A DNA stretch of 64,000 bases from Dehalococcoidia bacterium (lineage in GTDB: Bacteria; Chloroflexota; Dehalococcoidia; Bin125). The position numbers and the translations under genes were made by a program. Positions 16,909 through 25,506 of this stretch are shown here, piece by piece. The notes beneath the pieces are model-generated. The model was not told the DNA's origin. It ran no database searches and worked only from the letters and a program-made list of their open reading frames with translations. Location of the stretch: the NCBI GenBank assembly GCA_022825265.1, contig JAJDXE010000015.1, positions 70,468-134,467 of the forward strand, in the 5' to 3' direction. The number at the start of each line of letters is the position of its first letter. Positions within the stretch are counted from its first letter, which is position 1.

Positions 16909-17940
16909 ATGGCAATCTTTGACGACGATCAGCCAGCCGACGCGCTGGATGAAATCGCGGATGACGTGGTCGAGGGCGACGCCGAGATCTTCGATGAGCC
17001 AATCCCGTCGGCAGCGGAGAACGGAGCAGTTGCGCCGCTCCCCGGTTTGACGCTGGACCTGGCCGTCATGGAGTACTTCGCCTGGGAAGAGGAGCGCGAA
17101 GCCAAGCGCTCGCGTCGCAAGGCAATCGGTGCTGCCTCGGCGCGTCGAGGCACCTTCGTCCTCGACGAAGCCGCTCGCGAGGCCGTCACTCGCTTCCTCT
17201 GGCACTTCGGACCGAGCACGCCGATCTCCGAACTCTCTCCCAAGACCATGGAAGGTTTCCAGGAGACGATCGGCACCAACACCATGGACCTTGCCTCCAG
17301 GCTCCAGCCGGTCAAAGAATTCCTCCGCTATTGCTGGAAGCAGAAGTACACCGTCACGGTCGATGCCGAAGGCAACAGCAGCGCGCAGAACCTCGGTAAC
17401 TTCCTCCGGATCAAGCGGCCAACCTCTGTCGGCCGGGATGATTCCCGCTTCCAGCACGAGCAAGCGCAGACCTTCGAAATGACCGCCGCAGGTCTCGAAT
17501 CGCTGCGCGAGGAGCTTGGTCAGCTCAACGCGGAGATGCCGGAGGCCGTCCAGGCAGTGGCCGCCGCGCGCGAGGACAAGGACATTCGCGAGAACGCCCC
17601 GCTCGAGGCCGCCCGCGAGCACCAGGAGCGGCTGCGCTCGCGCATCGATGAGCTCGAGTACCAGATTGCCCACGCCGTCGTGCGCGAGGAACAGGCCACC
17701 GGCCGCGCCAAACTGGGCAGCAAGGTCGAAGTGGTCGAAGTCGACGATCACGGCGGATTCCTGGGCGAGGCCAGAGAGTACACTCTCGTTGGAACCACCG
17801 AGGCGAACGCGGCGGCACGGCGAATCTCGGTTGAGAGCCCGCTGGGTCGCGGACTGCTCGACCAGCCTGCCGACCGGCAGATCGAAATCCAGGCCCCCAG
17901 CGGTCGCAAGCGGTTCCGTCTGCTCGCCGTCAAAGGCTAG
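16909..17940 (+). CDS. GreA/GreB-family transcript cleavage factor with an extra N-terminal SAM-like (core-binding-type) domain
   Basis: A 343-residue protein. Residues about 188-343 are a complete Gre factor: an N-terminal coiled coil with the acidic tip in EDKDIRENAPLEAA (D225 and E228 at the positions that coordinate Mg in the RNA polymerase channel), then the FKBP-like C-terminal domain (LGSKVEVVEVDDHG to ISVESPLGRGLL). Ahead of it are an acidic, flexible stretch (1-60) and a helical block at about 83-150 (AAREAVTRFLWHF, ISELSPKTMEGFQET, LQPVKEFLRYCWKQKYT) that resembles the core-binding domain of tyrosine recombinases. Normal GreA is about 158 residues. The start has GGAG eight bases upstream. 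Confidence 0.88.
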   Translation: MAIFDDDQPADALDEIADDVVEGDAEIFDEPIPSAAENGAVAPLPGLTLDLAVMEYFAWEEEREAKRSRRKAIGAASARRGTFVLDEAAREAVTRFLWHFGPSTPISELSPKTMEGFQETIGTNTMDLASRLQPVKEFLRYCWKQKYTVTVDAEGNSSAQNLGNFLRIKRPTSVGRDDSRFQHEQAQTFEMTAAGLESLREELGQLNAEMPEAVQAVAAAREDKDIRENAPLEAAREHQERLRSRIDELEYQIAHAVVREEQATGRAKLGSKVEVVEVDDHGGFLGEAREYTLVGTTEANAAARRISVESPLGRGLLDQPADRQIEIQAPSGRKRFRLLAVKG

Positions 17941-17954
17941 CCGGTCGCGACCGG
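17941..17954. terminator. Perfect 14-base palindrome right after the greA-like stop
   Basis: CCGGTCG/CGACCGG directly follows the stop codon. It could fold as a short hairpin in the RNA, but there is no T run. Confidence 0.2.
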
Positions 17955-18063
17955 CCGGCGGCCGGAGCGAGACAACACACGAGCGAGATGTACCGCGCCC
18001 CTCGCGCACCGGGACGCGGAGATCATTCACGCCTGCAGTGTGCGCGCGGGGAAAGTGTTGCCG

Positions 18064-19233
18064 ATGTCAGACATCCCGACCATTGAGTTCACGATCACCA
18101 ACGACCATCTCGATACCGGGCTGCGCGGCTACCCGGTCGGCACCTGCGAAACCAGCTACGTCGATCCGCAAGAGGGCGTCTCCTACGTCGGCTACCCAAT
18201 CGCCGACCTGGCGTTCCTGCCGGCCGAGGACATCATCCACCTGCTGTTCAACAAGTCGCTGCCCACCGACGCCGAGCGTCAAGCCGTGGCCGACGACATC
18301 GCGGAACGCTCGGAAGTGCCGGAGGAGGCGCTGGCGGCGATCTCGGCGATGCCGGCGTCCGGTCACCCGATGGACCTGTTCTGTGCAGCCATCCAGATCC
18401 TGGGTATGACCGGCAAGACGGACGACTATTACGAGGATGCGCTCAACCTGGTCGCTCGGATTCCAACGGCCCTGGCTGCGATCTTCCGCAAGCGCGAGGG
18501 CTGGGGCGACCTGATTCCCTCCGAGCCGTCGCGCGGCTACGTCAACAACTTCGTCCACATGCTGGGCATGCCCGGCGGCGATGAGGAAGCGTTGACCCGA
18601 TTGCTCTCGGTCTACTACAACCTCCACGCCGACCACGGCGGCGGCAACCTCTCGACCTTCACTGGCCGCGCGGTGGCCTCGGGCCTGGCCGACATGTACC
18701 GCTCGATGGCCTCGGGCATGAACGCCCTCGCCGGACCGCGGCACGGCATGGCCAACCAGGACGCCTTCAAGATGGTCCACGAAGTCGACAGTGAGGACCC
18801 CGAGGAGGCCTACCAGATCCTCAAGCAGCGGTTGGCCGACGGCGGGTTGATTTTCGGCTTCGGTCACGCGGTCCTGAGGCAGGAAGATCCGCGCGCCAAA
18901 GTGCAGCTCGGCGTTGGCGAAGAGCTCTGCCCCGACGACCACTGGTTCAAAGTCGTCAAGGCGGTTCGCGAGGGCGGCATTCGAGCGCTGAAGGAAAACC
19001 CGAAGGTGTCGAATCCCTACCCGAACGTCGACCTGATCTCGGGCAGCCTGGTCAACGCCCTCGGCTTCACCGATCCCGACTACTACACGACGCTGTTCGG
19101 CTGGTCGCGAATCTCCGGCATCGGTGCTCAGATCGTTGATGAACGCACCCGCGCGCGCAACGGTCGCGGCGTCGCCATCTACCGGCCCCGCTACATCCCG
19201 ATCAACCAGCCGGCCCGCTCGCTCTCGGACTAG
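18064..19233 (+). CDS. Citrate synthase family protein
   Basis: A 389-residue citrate synthase-fold enzyme, which condenses acetyl-CoA (or propionyl-CoA) with oxaloacetate. Motifs are LHADHGGGN (first catalytic His region), GPRHGMANQDAF (normally GPLHGGANE), GFGHAVLRQEDPRA (normally GFGHRVYKxxDPRA, catalytic Asp retained) and FGWSRISGIGAQIVDERT. The Arg of GHRV is Ala here and the GPLHGGAN loop is altered, so substrate or kinetics may differ; 2-methylcitrate synthase is an alternative. ATG 18064 is preferred over GTG 18040 because it starts the conserved region. A 123-base gap separates it from the greA-like gene. Confidence 0.88.
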   Translation: MSDIPTIEFTITNDHLDTGLRGYPVGTCETSYVDPQEGVSYVGYPIADLAFLPAEDIIHLLFNKSLPTDAERQAVADDIAERSEVPEEALAAISAMPASGHPMDLFCAAIQILGMTGKTDDYYEDALNLVARIPTALAAIFRKREGWGDLIPSEPSRGYVNNFVHMLGMPGGDEEALTRLLSVYYNLHADHGGGNLSTFTGRAVASGLADMYRSMASGMNALAGPRHGMANQDAFKMVHEVDSEDPEEAYQILKQRLADGGLIFGFGHAVLRQEDPRAKVQLGVGEELCPDDHWFKVVKAVREGGIRALKENPKVSNPYPNVDLISGSLVNALGFTDPDYYTTLFGWSRISGIGAQIVDERTRARNGRGVAIYRPRYIPINQPARSLSD

Positions 19234-19363
19234 ATACCGGGACGCGCAGCCTGTGGACTCTACCGAGTCGGGGGATAGCCTCTGTCGCAGGGCTGGGTTA
19301 GGATCGGAGATCGACCGCACGTCCCTCCCCGGGAGCGGCTGAGCGAGAGGCGAACAGACGGCG

Positions 19364-20506
19364 ATGCCCACGCTGGAATCGGCGAGGCAAAAGCGTGCGA
19401 GTGTGCTTCAGCAAATCACTGAGGCGTCGTATGGCTATCCCAACGACGAGTTCCCCGATCGCGAAGTCACGACCAATTTTCCCCAGGAACAGATGGGCGT
19501 GCAGGTCCGTTCGCGCGGCTGGTTGTACCCCGACATCGTCGTCACCGATGAGCCCGGACACTTCATTGCCCTCGCCGCTGACCTCGCTCTGACCCACGAA
19601 GTCAACAACGACACCGCAGTCGATCGCTGGAAGCCGCTCTCACAGGCGGCGCCGCTGGTCCTCTACGTGCCAATGGGCCAGAGCGGTCGGGCCATCCGTC
19701 TCTGCCGAATGAATGGGATCAAGCTGCACAAGCTTGTCGCCTATCGACAGCGACCAGCCGGTTTCGGTATCGACCTGCAGGATGCCTACAGCGGCCCCGA
19801 CCTGTTCAAGCCGATCGCCTCCTTGCTGCCGCCCGCCCTCCGACCGATGGCCTACCGCAACGAGCGCAAGGCGGTCGCCGACGGCTACCTGCAGCCACTG
19901 CCGGCGGCACGTTCCGGGGACGTTCCCGCAATCGCCGGGCCTGCCGAACAACCGGCGGCGACGCTGGCGTTGCCCTCCGGACTCGACGAGGAAGACGCTC
20001 ACGGCGAACATGACTCCCCCGAGACTCACCTGCCGCCGCCCAGTCTGGCGCCCATCCTGTTCGCGCTGGGACTGATCGTGATGGGCGCTGGCGCGATCTT
20101 CGTTGGCGAAGTGCTCAGCGTCGGGATCACCTTGATCGTGCTCGGCGCCGTTCGCTGGTTCCTCGAGGACATGGGCTACTTCGAGGCCGGCGGCCCGGCA
20201 GAATTCCGTCAGCATCCGCTCCAGGTCATGCCCGATGTCACGCCCCCAGCCGGCATCCACATGCCACCGCCCAGTCTCTCCCCCATCATCTTCGCCGTCG
20301 GCCTGATCCTGACCGGCGCCGGCGCTGTCTTCACCGACCAGGTGCTGGGCGCTGGCATCACCCTGATCGTGTTCGGCGGGGTCGGCTGGTTCCTCGAAGA
20401 CATCAAGGCCTTCGAAGAACCCGAGCACGACGAACACCACGATGAGCATGACTCGGACGCTCCGCTGATGCACGGCGCCGACGGCGCAGAGCAGCAGGCC
20501 GGCTAG
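19364..20506 (+). CDS. PD-(D/E)XK-like domain fused to two tandem oxidase subunit-IV-like membrane hairpins
   Basis: A 380-residue protein. Residues about 1-170 look like a PD-(D/E)XK or Uma2-type nuclease fold: YPDIVVTDEPG, then HEVNNDTAVDRWKPLSQA and VLYVPMGQSGRAIRL. A linker follows, then two copies of a two-helix module: LPPPSLAPILFALGLIVMGA... ending AVRWFLEDMGYFE, and MPPPSLSPIIFAVGLILTGA... ending GVGWFLEDIKAFE. The PPPSxxP start and WFLED end recall small subunit-IV proteins of haem-copper oxidases. The tail is His/Asp/Glu-rich (EHDEHHDEHDSD). It lies 57 bases before coxB on the same strand, suggesting an oxidase-related role for the membrane part. Nuclease activity is unproven. Confidence 0.75.
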   Translation: MPTLESARQKRASVLQQITEASYGYPNDEFPDREVTTNFPQEQMGVQVRSRGWLYPDIVVTDEPGHFIALAADLALTHEVNNDTAVDRWKPLSQAAPLVLYVPMGQSGRAIRLCRMNGIKLHKLVAYRQRPAGFGIDLQDAYSGPDLFKPIASLLPPALRPMAYRNERKAVADGYLQPLPAARSGDVPAIAGPAEQPAATLALPSGLDEEDAHGEHDSPETHLPPPSLAPILFALGLIVMGAGAIFVGEVLSVGITLIVLGAVRWFLEDMGYFEAGGPAEFRQHPLQVMPDVTPPAGIHMPPPSLSPIIFAVGLILTGAGAVFTDQVLGAGITLIVFGGVGWFLEDIKAFEEPEHDEHHDEHDSDAPLMHGADGAEQQAG

Positions 20507-20562
20507 CGACTGATGACAACGATGAAGACCGGGCTGAAACAGGGAGAGAAGGGAGCGGGCGC

Positions 20563-21915
20563 GTGAGGGCTTATCAACGGCTATGGCGAACCCGAATCGG
20601 TCGCCTCACGCTGGTCATGGGCGCGGCCGCCCTGGCGCTGCTCGCACTCTCGGGACTGGCCGGCGCGCAGGTCGCGCTTCCCGAAGCAGTTACCGAGCAG
20701 GGTGACTCAATCCGAACCCTCTACTTCGTCGTGTTCGCGATTGGCGTCGTCGTCTTCGTCATCGTCGAGGCGATGATCCTCTGGGTCGTCTTCCGCTACA
20801 AGCGCAAGTCCGACGACGAACTTCCAACCCAGGTCGCCCACAACACGACCGCCGAAGTTCTCTGGACCGGTATTCCCACCGTCATCGTGGTCGTGCTCTT
20901 CATCGTCTCCTTCTTCGTCCTCCAGGACATTCAGGCCGCCGCCGACCCCGATGAAGATGTGGTCATCGTCGATGTGCAGGGTCGACAGTGGGCCTGGGCC
21001 TTCAACTACGCCGTCCCGCTGGGCACCGAGTTGTCCGAGAGCATCTCCCCCGACCTTGCCGAGACCGAGATCCACCTCAAAGACTCCTCGCTGGTCGTGC
21101 CCTTCATGACGCTCAAGATCGGCGTCGAGCACATGCGAGTCGTGGCTCGCACCGGTGACGTGGTGACCGTCGATCGGGCGGTCAACGGCACCGTCGCGAT
21201 CCGACATCGCGCCGGCGCCGAGGTGATGCGCGTCTTCAACGGCACCGATACCGTCGCCGAAGGCCGGATGCAAGCCGCCGACAATACGCCCATCGTCACC
21301 GTCCCCGTGGGGCAGATGATCCGCTTCAACATCGCCTCCGCCGATGTGCTGCATGCCTTCTACACGCCGCAGTTCCTGACCAAGCTCGACGCCGTGCCCG
21401 GTCGCGTGCAAACGCTCTGGGTGCGAATCACCGACAGCGGCGACTTCATGAGCCAGTGCGCCGAGTTCTGCGGTCGCGACCACGCTCGGATGATCTACAC
21501 CGTCCGCGCACTGCCCCTCGCTGAGTACATGGACTGGTTCGAGGACAAGGCCGGCGACGCGCCCGAGCCGATCGAGGGCGACTTCGGCGGCGAAGAGGAA
21601 GTCGAGGCGCAGGAAGGCGCGGTCGGCAACCCGGCCAACGGCCAGAACCTGTTCTTCAGCCTCGGCTGCAATGTCTGCCACGGCGACCAGGGCGAGGGTC
21701 TGGTCGGTCCGACCATCGCCATGACCATCGTCCCACTCGACCGCGTGATCACGCAGTACCGCGAGCCGCTTGAGGCGATGCAGGTCTTCCCGCCGGACAA
21801 GGTCAGCGACGAGGAAATCGCCGATATCTACGCCTGGTTGCAGACGGTCCCGCGGCCGCCTGAGGCAGACGTCATTCCAAGCAAACTGGCTGAACTGATT
21901 GAGGCCGGCGGCTAG
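20563..21915 (+). CDS. coxB: Cytochrome c oxidase subunit II with fused cytochrome c domain
   Basis: A 450-residue subunit II of a caa3-type oxidase. There is a signal peptide (about 1-36), two membrane helices (about 50-76 and 100-121), and a cupredoxin domain with all CuA ligands (H264, C299, E301, C303, H307, M310, in LHAFYTP and SQCAEFCGRDHARM). The C-terminal cytochrome c domain binds haem at CNVCH (C369, C372, H373). Electrons pass from the fused haem c to CuA and then to subunit I. Between the WAWAFNY strand (about 142-149) and the VPVG strand (about 247) lies an insertion of roughly 95 residues not found in usual subunits II. GTG start with GGGAGCGGGC upstream. Confidence 0.95.
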   Translation: MRAYQRLWRTRIGRLTLVMGAAALALLALSGLAGAQVALPEAVTEQGDSIRTLYFVVFAIGVVVFVIVEAMILWVVFRYKRKSDDELPTQVAHNTTAEVLWTGIPTVIVVVLFIVSFFVLQDIQAAADPDEDVVIVDVQGRQWAWAFNYAVPLGTELSESISPDLAETEIHLKDSSLVVPFMTLKIGVEHMRVVARTGDVVTVDRAVNGTVAIRHRAGAEVMRVFNGTDTVAEGRMQAADNTPIVTVPVGQMIRFNIASADVLHAFYTPQFLTKLDAVPGRVQTLWVRITDSGDFMSQCAEFCGRDHARMIYTVRALPLAEYMDWFEDKAGDAPEPIEGDFGGEEEVEAQEGAVGNPANGQNLFFSLGCNVCHGDQGEGLVGPTIAMTIVPLDRVITQYREPLEAMQVFPPDKVSDEEIADIYAWLQTVPRPPEADVIPSKLAELIEAGG

Positions 21916-21958
21916 CCCCGCCGACGGCATACAGGAAGACGCAGAGGGAGGCGACAAG

Positions 21959-23695
21959 ATGGCGACACTGGCGGGGGCGCAGACCAGCACGTATGCCGGC
22001 GCGAACGCCTGGCGCGTGATCCTCGAGTGGTTGACCACGGTCGACCACAAGAAGATCGGCATCATGTACCTGTGGACGGCCGGGGCATTCGGCCTCGTGG
22101 GCATGGCATTCTCCCTCGTCATGCGCACCGAGCTCGCCCAGACCGGCACCATCATCTCGGCGGAAACCTACAACTCGATCTTCACGATGCACGGCAGCGT
22201 GATGATCTTCCTCTTCCTGCTGCCGGTCGGCGCAGCCTTCATGAACTACTCGATGCCGCTGCAAATCGGCGCGCTCGACATGGCCTTCCCCCGGATCAAC
22301 GCGCTCTCATTCTGGATCTTCCTCTTCGGCGGGGTGCTGATCACCCTGAGCTTCGCCGCCGAGGGCGGCACCGCCTCGGCCGGCTGGACCGCATACCCAC
22401 CGGTCACGCTTGACACCGGCAACAACGCCGAACCGCCCGGCGCCGGTATGGACATGTGGCTGATCGGAGTCATCCTCTTAGGCCAGGCGTCGATCTTCGG
22501 ATCGGTCAACTTCTTAGTCACGATCTTCAAAATGCGCGCGCCCGGGATGACGATGTGGCGCCTGCCGCTTTTCACCTGGACCACGCTCGTCACCGGTCTG
22601 CTGATCCTCCTCTCGACCCCGGTCCTCGCAGCAGCGTTGGTGCTCGGTTTCATCGACCGCAACGGCGCCGGTGGAGCATTCTTCGACCCCGCCGCCGGGG
22701 GACAGCCCCTGCTCTGGCAGAACCTCTTCTGGTTCTACTCGCATCCGGCCGTCTACATCATGATCTTGCCCGCCATGGGCATCGTCTCCGACGTCTTCGG
22801 CGTCTTCACCCGACGCCCCGTCTTCGGCTATCGCTCGATGGTCCTGGCCCTGGTCGGCATCGGCTTGCTCGGATTCATCGTCTGGGCCCACCACATGTTC
22901 ACCACCGGCGGCGTCTTCCTGCCCTTCTTCATGGGCGCGACCTTCCTCATCGCGGTGCCGACCGGCGTCAAGATGTTCAACTGGATCACCACGATGTGGC
23001 GCGGATCCAACATCTTCCCCACGGCGATGCTGTTCAGCGTCGGCTTCCTCATGCTCTTCCTGATCGGCGGCATCACCGGCGTCTTCCACGCCGCCGTGCC
23101 CGTCGACTTCGCCCTCCACGACACCTACTTCGTGGTCGGACACTTCCACTACACCATGTCGATCGCCGCGACCTTCGGCTTCCTCGCCGGCTGTTACTAC
23201 TGGTTCCCCAAGATGTTCGGCAAGTTCATGAACGAGGGCCTGGGCAAGCTCCACTTCTGGCTGCTCTTCATCGGCGTCAACCTCGTCTTCTTCACCCAGC
23301 TCCTGCTCGGCCTCGACGGCATGCCGCGACGAATCAACGACTACGCCGACAATCCCGGCTGGGAGCTGATGAACATGCTGATCACGATCGGCGCGTTCGT
23401 CTCCGCCGCCGGCATGATGGTCTTCCTCTACAACGTCTTCTACTCACTCAAGTGGGGCGAGAAGGCCGGCTCCGACCCCTGGGAGGGCACGACCCTCGAG
23501 TGGGCGACGACCTCACCGCCGCCGCCGCACAACTTCGACTCGCTGCCTGAGATCCGCTCCGAGCGGCCGCTCTTCGACCTGCGCTTCGGCGAGAAGCTCC
23601 AGGACGACCCGCACTACCACGTCAACAACGGTCACAACGGAAGCAATGGCGGAGGGGCCAAACAGCCCGATGCGTCTGCGCGGGAGGAGGGCTAG
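21959..23695 (+). CDS. coxA: Cytochrome c oxidase subunit I (A2-type haem-copper oxidase)
   Basis: A 578-residue, 12-helix catalytic subunit that reduces O2 and pumps protons. Haem and CuB ligands appear in MHGSVMIFLFL, FWFYSHPAVYIMILP (CuB His and the cross-linked Tyr), AHHMF and VGHFHYTM. YSHPAVY in place of GHPEVY marks the A2 subfamily, in which the Glu of the D-channel is replaced by the Tyr-Ser pair. The C-terminal tail is Asn/Gly-rich (NNGHNGSNGGG). ATG 21959 follows GAGGGAGG. Gene order coxB-coxA-coxC-ctaG is a standard oxidase operon. Confidence 0.97.
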   Translation: MATLAGAQTSTYAGANAWRVILEWLTTVDHKKIGIMYLWTAGAFGLVGMAFSLVMRTELAQTGTIISAETYNSIFTMHGSVMIFLFLLPVGAAFMNYSMPLQIGALDMAFPRINALSFWIFLFGGVLITLSFAAEGGTASAGWTAYPPVTLDTGNNAEPPGAGMDMWLIGVILLGQASIFGSVNFLVTIFKMRAPGMTMWRLPLFTWTTLVTGLLILLSTPVLAAALVLGFIDRNGAGGAFFDPAAGGQPLLWQNLFWFYSHPAVYIMILPAMGIVSDVFGVFTRRPVFGYRSMVLALVGIGLLGFIVWAHHMFTTGGVFLPFFMGATFLIAVPTGVKMFNWITTMWRGSNIFPTAMLFSVGFLMLFLIGGITGVFHAAVPVDFALHDTYFVVGHFHYTMSIAATFGFLAGCYYWFPKMFGKFMNEGLGKLHFWLLFIGVNLVFFTQLLLGLDGMPRRINDYADNPGWELMNMLITIGAFVSAAGMMVFLYNVFYSLKWGEKAGSDPWEGTTLEWATTSPPPPHNFDSLPEIRSERPLFDLRFGEKLQDDPHYHVNNGHNGSNGGGAKQPDASAREEG

Positions 23696-23697
23696 CC

Positions 23698-24318
23698 ATG
23701 GCAGCCAGCGCCATCCCGCACAAGCGGGTCCACCCCGTCCGCAGTTTCCTCGTCGGCGACGAGCCGATGACGACCGGCCTGTGGGGCATCATCTTCTTCA
23801 TCTTCTCCGAGATCATGTTCTTCGCCGGACTGATCGCGGCGATGCTCGCCCTGCACAGCGACACCCTGTTCTGGGAGCCGACCAACGGCGCGCACCGCGT
23901 TGAGGGCGATCATCTCCTGCCGATCCTCTTCACCGTCCTGCTGGTCTCGACCAGTATCCCGATGCAGTTCGCCGCCTTCGCCATCCGCAAGGGCAACCGC
24001 AAGGCGATGCTGATCAACATGACCATCGTGTTGGTCGTCGGCACCGCCTTCATCATCAACCAGTACTTCGAGTGGAGCCATGCCGGATTCGGCATCTCCG
24101 ACGGCCCGTACGCGGCGACCTTCTACACCCTCACCGGGTTCCACGGCGCTCACGTGATCGGCGGACTCGTCTTCATCTTCGCGCAGTGGCTGCGCGGACT
24201 CCTGGGACACTTCGACGCCAAGCGCAACACGGCGATTGAGGCCGCGACGCTCTACTGGCACTTCGTGGGCTTCGTATGGCTGTTGGTCATCTTCCCGCTC
24301 GTCTTCTTCCTCAGCTGA
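23698..24318 (+). CDS. coxC: Cytochrome c oxidase subunit III
   Basis: A 206-residue, five-helix subunit III. Family segments are WGIIFFIFSEIMFFAGLIAA, QYFEWSHAGFGISDG, FYTLTGFHGAHVIGGL and the C-terminal YWHFVGFVWLLVIFPLVF. Subunit III stabilises subunit I and helps proton uptake. The ATG lies two bases after the coxA stop with AGGAGG overlapping the end of coxA, so translation is coupled. Short five-helix forms without the first two helices are common in bacteria. Confidence 0.95.
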   Translation: MAASAIPHKRVHPVRSFLVGDEPMTTGLWGIIFFIFSEIMFFAGLIAAMLALHSDTLFWEPTNGAHRVEGDHLLPILFTVLLVSTSIPMQFAAFAIRKGNRKAMLINMTIVLVVGTAFIINQYFEWSHAGFGISDGPYAATFYTLTGFHGAHVIGGLVFIFAQWLRGLLGHFDAKRNTAIEAATLYWHFVGFVWLLVIFPLVFFLS

Positions 24319-24331
24319 CGCGGACCAGCTG

Positions 24332-25342
24332 GTGATCACCCGACGGCGAGCGCAGGCCGCGCTCGTCGCGGTCGCCTGCGCGACTGCGGCGCTGCTGATT
24401 CCCACGCTCGCCTCGGCGCACGACGGCCGCTACGCCGAAAACGGTGAACTGCTCACCGCACTGGGCGTCTGGAGCATCGACGCGCCCGGTCTGGCCATCG
24501 TGATCGTCGTCGGCGGACTCTACGCCTGGGGCTACTACCGCCTGCGCCGCGACTCGCCCAACTTTCACTTCCCCCGCTGGCACGCCTGGAGCTTCTCCGC
24601 CGGTTGGCTGTTCATGCTGATCGGCCTGATGTCGCCCGTCGACACCTACTCCGACGACCTCTTCTGGATGCACATGATCCAGCACGTGATGATCACGATG
24701 ATCGTCGCGCCGCTGATGTTGCTTGGAGCTCCAGCCACGCTCGCTCTGCGAGCCGCGTCCCCCCGCGTGCGCGCCACCTACTTCATTCCGTTCCTCAATT
24801 CTCGGCTCGTCAGAGCGCTGACCTGGCCGCCGTCAGCGATCCTGCTCTACATCGCCAGCGTCTGGAGCTGGCACTGGCCCGACGCCTACGACGCCGCCAT
24901 AGCCTCGGAAGCGGTTCACTTCGTCGAGCACGGGGTGTTCCTCTTTGGCGCGGTTCTGCTCTGGTGGCTCGTAATCGGCGTCGACGCCACCCGTCTGCGG
25001 CCGCACCACGTCTGGCGCTGCGCGCTGCTGGTCGTCGCCATCCTGCAGAACATCGCGCTCGGTCTGATCCTGATCAACGTCGGCGAGGCCGTCTACGACA
25101 CCTACGCCACCGCCGCCGCTGTCCGCGAATGGGGCCCCGACGCCCTCCTCGACCAGCGCATCGGCGCCGGCATCATGTGGGTGCCCGGTTCGATGATGTT
25201 CGCCCTCGCGATCGTCGTTACCGTCTACTTCTGGGCCGAGCGCGAAGGCTTCAAGGATCGCCGCAACGACGCCGTCCGCGACATGCAGATCCGCGTTCAC
25301 GGAGAAATCCCAACCCTCGGCCCCCGCCCCGGCGAGCAATAG
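24332..25342 (+). CDS. ctaG: CtaG (caa3-type) cytochrome c oxidase assembly protein
   Basis: A 336-residue membrane protein of the caa3_CtaG family, involved in inserting copper or assembling the oxidase. A cleavable signal (ending LIPTLASA) is followed by HDGRYAENGE, then about seven membrane helices. Family motifs are WLFMLIGLMSPVDTYSDDLFWMHM in two parts, MIQHVMITMIVAPLMLLGAP, and SVWSWHWPDAYDAA with a following VHFVEHGVFLFG; the conserved His residues are possible metal ligands. GTG 24332 is 13 bases after coxC. It is the last gene before a 610-base gap. Confidence 0.92.
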   Translation: MITRRRAQAALVAVACATAALLIPTLASAHDGRYAENGELLTALGVWSIDAPGLAIVIVVGGLYAWGYYRLRRDSPNFHFPRWHAWSFSAGWLFMLIGLMSPVDTYSDDLFWMHMIQHVMITMIVAPLMLLGAPATLALRAASPRVRATYFIPFLNSRLVRALTWPPSAILLYIASVWSWHWPDAYDAAIASEAVHFVEHGVFLFGAVLLWWLVIGVDATRLRPHHVWRCALLVVAILQNIALGLILINVGEAVYDTYATAAAVREWGPDALLDQRIGAGIMWVPGSMMFALAIVVTVYFWAEREGFKDRRNDAVRDMQIRVHGEIPTLGPRPGEQ

Positions 25343-25384
25343 TCCCATGTCCCCCTCCCCCCAGTCCCCTCTTCCTCGGGTCTC

Positions 25385-25421
25385 CTCTCCCTCTGGGAGA
25401 GGGTTGGGGTGAGGGTCCGGC
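25385..25421. repeat. REP-like hairpin element, intact copy
   Basis: CTCTCCC-tct-GGGAGAG forms a seven-base-pair hairpin (25385-25401) followed by GTTGGGGTGAGGGTCCGG. The same hairpin and the same downstream tail recur at 63358-63440, where the two parts are separated. It lies just after ctaG. Confidence 0.6.
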
Positions 25422-25506
25422 GCTTGTTGCTATCTGGTCTCTCGTAGAAGAGGGCCCGCCTGTCTACTCCGACACACGCACGATCTCAAGACAGAACATA
25501 AGAACG

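Noticed and set aside
18040..18063. GTG 18040 as the start of citrate synthase
   Set aside because: ATG 18064 begins the conserved region; the eight upstream residues add nothing recognisable.
19345..19359. 15-base word GAGGCGAACAGACGG shared with 37509-37523
   Set aside because: A few 15-base matches are expected by chance in 64 kb, and the contexts differ (gene start versus terminator).
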